Source of the DNA: Pelodera strongyloides
Taxonomy: Eukaryota; Nematoda; Chromadorea; Rhabditida; Rhabditidae
Length of the DNA: 64,000 bases
Direction: 5' to 3'
Assembly (NCBI GenBank): GCA_036852015.1
Contig: JAANDG010000088.1
Location: 1-64,000 of the forward strand
The notes under the pieces are model-generated. The model did not search any database, was not told the DNA's origin, and saw only the letters and a list, made by a program, of their open reading frames with translations. Of this stretch, positions 59,600-64,000 are shown piece by piece; position 1 is the first letter of the stretch; each line of letters begins with the position of its first letter. Made by a program: the position numbers and the translations under genes.

Positions 59600-62500
59600 A
59601 TGCCATGGATGCACCCGACGTTAAACAAACCATTTACGCGGCTCTTTGCTTGGTACACGAGACATTTACTGGTTGACTATTATTACGTAAGTTGTTTTAT
59701 ACGAATTTGTCTTTTCATAGGAAATGGGTGAACCCATTTGGTGACGGTTCACTGGTTTTTTTCTTGGATGCCCATTTGGTGACCACCAACTCGTGACCAA
59801 GTTTCATCGAGAACCGTCACCAGTTGGTCACCACATAATCCTTTTTATTCTAATTTATGTTAATTTGCATACGCTGCATAAGAATGCTGGTCTACTCGAT
59901 GTGTTGCAAAAACCGGCCGGTATTTGGTTTAGGTGACACTGGCATTTTGATAGACTATTGTGGACAAAATGATTAGCATCATACTTTCAGCTATTTTTAT
60001 TGGGTCCATTTCTATTCACGGTTTTCTGCGGATGCGGGTTCTACTGGATCCAAGGTGATTTTTGTTGACTGGTTTTAAATTACAATCTTGGAATATTTTC
60101 GTTCCTGATCCTGAGGCCGTATTCACCAACACACAGGGAGCCCTCCCTGGCCTCCCCAGGGAGCTAAAGAGGACAATTTCTACATTTGGGTACCTTATAT
60201 CATAAGTATAATAATGCTAGCATTATTATACTTATGATATAAGGTATAGCATTTGAAACATAGCATTTGAACATATATAGCAACAAGATATAGCATTTGA
60301 ACCTGTTTACTAACCGTTTTGCTTTTTAGAATTGACGTTATTAGATGCTCGGATGTTGTACACACCGGTCAGTGCTCCATCTTGGGAAGAGGAGGCCACT
60401 TTTGGGCGGGTAGGCTGTTTATTTTACTCACCCCATCATGGACAACCAGCAGAATCAGCTGGGATAGATTGGTGGTTCGGCCCATTTGGCGACCAGTTTA
60501 TGACCCCTTCTTGTTACCAAATTGTTCTGAAGGAGGTTCCCAAACAGCCAAACCGTCGGTGACCGTGCTGACACTCTGAGAAACCGTTTGGCGACCGGTT
60601 TCCGACAGTTTTCCTGTCGTTTCAGTGATTTCTTTCCTTTTCAGTTGTGGCCGATTAAACCTTATGAATTCCTTCCCGAACGAACCTTTGAGTGGAATCG
60701 TTACGTGTACGTTGTAGTACATGGACGACAATACGAAAATGGAACTTACCCCAATATCTTGACAGGTCGGTTTCGGTTTTCTGTAGTTTTCGACTGTTTC
60801 TACTGTATGCACGAAGCTCCCAGGGTGGGAGAATTTGTCTCTGCGTGTCTCTGATTGTGTGATCCCTCTCTTTCTCTCATCTACCATTGGGAGATTCGCG
60901 GCGCGTCCGTGCATGCAACCACTGTTTTCTGACGGATTTCTGTATTATTCTTCGATTTCCTCAGGTTTTCTGCCCTAGTCTGCCATTTTCAGCACCCGTC
61001 TGTTGTATTATACTGTATATTGTGGATTTCTCTTCAAATTAACGAGCTAGCTCATTAATTAGGGCTACCACGCCTCCAGGGCTATCACATATTTGCCACA
61101 AGTATAGATTGCGAGAAAATCCCTTTACAATTCAAGATCGTGCTACTTTGTTCAAGCGTGGTTCAAGTCCAAATCTTATGACTTGTTCCGCAGAGGTCGT
61201 GAGAAGAGGACCCAGAGACCAACTAATGATCCTCGTAATTACGAATTTTTTTCAGAACCCTATCTGTCGGATATCGAGAAAATCGAAAAAGAAATTGCTC
61301 AAAACGTGCATTTTCCAATGCGCGACAAATGGAGAACTAATACGACTGGAGAATTCAACGATACTGTGACATTCAATGTGAGTTGTGAATTTTTTTTACA
61401 CATTTTATGTTACCCTTACAAGTATAGATAGAGAGTGAGAGTGAGAGAGAGAGAGATAGAGCGGGAGAGAGAGCACACACGGGAGAGAGAGGACACAAGA
61501 GGAAAGACTAACATAGACAGGCAAAGAGATATACATATAGAGAGAGACAGAGAGGGGCAGAGGAACGAATAGATGGCGAAATAGAGAGATACCAATTCGT
61601 ATAAATGGTATAAATTCCATCAATATGTAGGATCTCTGTCTCAACTGGTATGGAGATTGCTACCGACAATCGGGACTTGTACAATTACTCAAGCGACGGT
61701 AATCTTTTAATTTTGCTCCTAAAATTATATGTGGTACATAGTAAATGGCCGAATACATTTGATGTCGGATAACTGGTTTTTCGTGGGCCAGCCCATTTGG
61801 TGGCCGCTTCGTGTCCATGTGGTTACCAAGTTTTATAGAAAACCGTCATCAACCGGTCAGAAAATGGTCTTAAACCAGCCACAAATCGCCCATTTATTTT
61901 AGTTTTTATAGTGTTTTCTTTCATCTGTTTTATTAGTGTTATTATTTATTTATTCTTTGATAATGGCCTTATATTGACAAAACTTGCGTGGTACATTTTG
62001 TTGTCGTAATAAATGCCTACTTTGCCGTACGGTACCTACTTTGGGAAATAATTTGCATACGATACTCATATCATATGTATCCTATGCAAATTTGGTGCCC
62101 ATCCGCTTCCGGCACCAAATTTACATAGAATATGCAAATTTGCCAAACTATGTACAGTACAGCTTTAACAATACGTCGAGGAATATTCCCCATTTCATAG
62201 TCACGAACTGGATGCAAGGGGAATCGCAGTGTCCTATCCAGTAGCCAATCCAAAAGGGTCTCCATTATATATCGCGTTCAACGTTGGAGGAGTTGACACA
62301 TTCAAGAATGACTCTATAAAGGTATCTCGATTGAATAAGTTTTTCTTATAAGTTTTGTTGTCATTCGTCGTTTCATTGTTTGCATATACTGTGGAAGCTG
62401 AGCCTCTTGAATGTGCTCAGCCTGTGTTTGATCCTCTGTTCTCTTTTTTTTCATTTTAAATTACCTTTGACAGTGTTTCTTTTTTCTAAATACAGAGACA

Positions 62501-63625
62501 TTAATATAATTTGTCATTAGTATATTATAATTCCTGTAACAGTGTGGGTTTTGGTAAATAGCTCTGGTAACTGCAACCAGCTATCATATCACATATATGA
62601 GCTCGCATAGTGCTAATAATGTACTTGTCTGTAACGGGGAGTGGCTATTTTTTGGCACTGTCTGAGAAACCTCCATCATTTAGTTCCATAATAAGTCTGA
62701 TTACATTACTGAAATGTTCAAAGCATAGGCTACGGCATAGATGGATAACTATGGTAACCAATCAAAAGAATCAATTAAAGCGAAATACCGGCCGGTTTTT
62801 GAAACAATCGTGGACAACTAAGTTCTTACGTATTGATGCTAAGTAGCCTCCCAATCAAGTTGCTCGAAATTTAGCTCGAATTTTTATTCTAATTTATACT
62901 CATTGCATATGATGCGTGAAACTACAAGTGTCCGCGATGTGTTTCAAAAACCGGCCGGTATTTCGCTTTAAACTCTGTCTCTTACAGTACGCCCGATCCA
63001 TGCGGCTCTTCTACTTTCTCCGTTTCGAGACCAAAGAACTCAATGAAATGTCGATGAGGTGGGAAGACGAAGCATCGGAATACATTAAAAATGCATACGA
63101 GAAACATCCACATATACGGGTATGGTTTCATTTTGCCACTTATGTTTAGTAGCGGGAGTAGCCTCCCAAGCTCGAGGAATCAACGTGACGCAAAGACAAA
63201 TTTGCCCTCAACGTGAACGTCTGCGCCTACGCCGCGCGCAAGAGTCCGCCACATAGGGCAAGCACCCTCTTTAGGGGGCGTGTGCGCCATATCTGGATTA
63301 TGATTGTGCCACACCTGCGCTAAATTTCGCTCCCTTAGAGCACCACTGACACTGACATCGCATGATTCTATCTTTCTGCAGCCAAATTTCAGTGTCACAT
63401 CAAGTGTCACATCAAGTGACATCAAGTGACATCAAGTGACATCAAGTCACACCAAGTTCAACTTTCAGTGTCACATCAAGCACAGTCGGATTTTGGATCA
63501 AGGGCTGACAAATAACGCGAATCGACTAAAGCCCTATTTCGCGGTCACTATTGTTGTATTGATTGCGTTCACCACTTTTTACGCGATTAAATGGAACTTC
63601 AGGACGAAAAGTGATGGGTGCACGG
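59600..63625 (+). CDS. Patched-related (PTR-type) membrane protein, 5' part
   Basis: Exons: 59600-59686, 59991-60054, 60330-60409, 60645-60765, 61256-61377, 61631-61698, 62201-62321, 62988-63119, 63469-63625, then a GTGAGT donor; the rest lies beyond the window. The 317 residues seen comprise a short cytoplasmic start (MPWMHPTLNKPFTRLFAWYT), TM1 (FLLGPFLFTVFCGCGFYWI, about 31-50), an extracellular loop with LTLLDARMLYTPVSAPSW, a Cys pair region CLNWYGDCYRQ and VSYPVANPKGSPLYIAFNVGG, and a second membrane helix (YFAVTIVVLIAFTTFYAI) where the sterol-sensing domain begins. This order is that of patched-related proteins, RND-like lipid or sterol handlers which in nematodes act in cuticle formation and moulting. 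ATG follows TATTTGCAG directly, suggesting a trans-spliced leader or a 5' UTR intron. Exon 62201 was placed after TTTCATAG because only that phase continues the frame. Confidence 0.87.
59740..59835. repeat. Repeat G (CCCATTTGGTGACC) in patched-related intron 1
   Basis: CCCATTTGGTGACC, GTGACCAAGTTT and GAACCGTCACC. Similar strings occur at about 60478-60545 and 61790-61885 in the same gene, and short matches at about 17428, 43795-43845 and 46870. Confidence 0.55.
59846..59931. mobile_element. Family A MITE, right-half fragment
   Basis: ATTTGCATACGCTGCATAAG through AAAAACCGGCCGGTATTTGG. There is no left half; it joins repeat G directly. Confidence 0.75.
60111..60172. mobile_element. Half copy of the MITE at 32416
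   Basis: GAGGCCGTATTCACCAACAC then AGGGAGCCCTCCCTGGCCTC and GGGAGCTAAAGAGG. It corresponds to the outer arm of the SPT5 intron element. Confidence 0.6.
60191..60246. repeat. 56-bp perfect palindrome
   Basis: TACCTTATATCATAAGTATA at the left, centre AATGCTAGCATT, and the exact reverse complement at the right; all 28 base pairs match. It is followed by TAGCATTTGAA repeats (60246-60300). It lies in intron 60055-60329 of the patched-related gene. Confidence 0.95.
61430..61570. repeat. GA-rich repeat in a patched-related intron
   Basis: GAGAGTGAGAGAGAGAGAG and GAGACAGAGAGGGGCAG. It explains the Ser/Leu/Val-rich minus-strand ORF over it. Confidence 0.9.
62040..62167. mobile_element. Diverged family B-like hairpin
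   Basis: TTTGGGAAATAATTTGCATA with TATGTATCCTATGCAAATTT at the left, and AAATTTACATAG, TATGCAAATTTGCCAAA and CAGCTTTAA at the right. It keeps the family B arm order but has lost the AGCGAAAT ends. It lies just before patched-related exon 62201. Confidence 0.6.
62775..62971. mobile_element. Family A MITE beside an exon
   Basis: TTAAAGCGAAATACCGGCC ... GGCCGGTATTTCGCTTTAA, 197 bp, with TTAA on both sides. The right end is 16 nt before exon 62988, so the polypyrimidine region of that acceptor lies just outside the element. Confidence 0.9.
63398..63452. repeat. 10-bp tandem repeat (ATCAAGTGAC)
   Basis: About five units of ATCAAGTGAC or ATCAAGTGTC just before patched-related exon 63469. The unit overlaps TGTCACATCAAG, which is also the first codons of the exon. 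Confidence 0.85.
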
Positions 63626-64000
63626 GTGAGTTCGTTTGTATAAAACACGGGCAAGGAAAGCGAGGGAGCAAAAAAATATAAAGTTGGCGGAGGGAAATCG
63701 TACGTAAAGCTTTCCTTCTTTTACGGGATATGATTTTGAAGTACGCTGCATAAGTTAGCAAGAAATTCCTTACAATTAGTATTCAGTTGCGTTGTGTCTT
63801 GAAGTTGCTACCAATTAAATGTTTAAATGTTTAAATGTTTATTAGACTCTTAGAAAGAGCGCAACGCCATAAGAGACGATCAAAGAACAACAATTGAACA
63901 TGAGAGACGATGAAAGAAGAAAGACAATTAGACCTAATTTGATTTTGTTTGTAACAACAATTACTGCACGTCCTAAATGTTTCCATAATTGATTTCAATC
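63626..64000. other. Patched-related intron to the right edge
   Basis: After the GTGAGT donor at 63626 no further exon was found. From 63815 there are three ATGTTTAA units, then AGAGCGCAACGCC and AGAGACGATGAAAG, the same dispersed repeat as at the left edge. Confidence 0.5.

Noticed and set aside
60498..60914. 138-codon minus-strand ORF
   Set aside because: Antisense to patched-related exon 60645-60765, whose homology and junctions are clear.

Overview
The window is eukaryotic, animal-like DNA, most likely from a nematode or a close relative. Every recognisable gene is split by GT-AG introns. Many acceptors are of the TTTCAG or TTTTAG type. Three genes have an acceptor-like site 0, 2 and 30 nt before the ATG, as expected of spliced-leader trans-splicing. 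The last gene is a patched-related (PTR-type) protein, a family greatly expanded in nematodes. No species can be named from the sequence alone. Exon joins were worked out by eye from reading phase, splice sites and remembered family sequences; no search was run.

Five genes, all on the + strand, are well supported: a TBC1D22-type Rab GAP (3416-10324, start uncertain), an SLC35B4-type Golgi/ER nucleotide-sugar transporter (12262-15859), the transcription elongation factor SPT5 (21910-35614, with possible further 3' exons), an SLC1/EAAT-type transporter with unusual residues around the substrate site (47500-53285, first exon unresolved), and the 5' part of a patched-related protein (59600-63625, running off the right edge). 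They look like unrelated housekeeping and neuronal/developmental genes, not a functional cluster.

Weaker gene-like segments lie between them: an orphan exon at 884-998; an 88-codon minus-strand ORF at 2314-2580; spliced-looking open segments on the minus strand at 17577-19831; two phase-compatible exons followed by AATAAA at 40744-41079; and a three- or four-exon small membrane protein at 41496-43069.

The rest is dominated by non-autonomous repeats. Two abundant MITE families (A, about 12 copies; B, four hairpin copies plus a relative) share the terminus TTAAAGCGAAAT and end in TTAA. Other TTAA-ended elements start AAAGGG. A 2-kb imperfect fold-back fills 38331-40395. There are also a Tc1-like MITE with TA flanks, several minisatellites, a GGGGTAGT array, a 56-bp perfect palindrome and a head-to-head TTAGGC telomere-like motif. 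I saw no rRNA, CRISPR or complete autonomous transposon, and no convincing tRNA gene.
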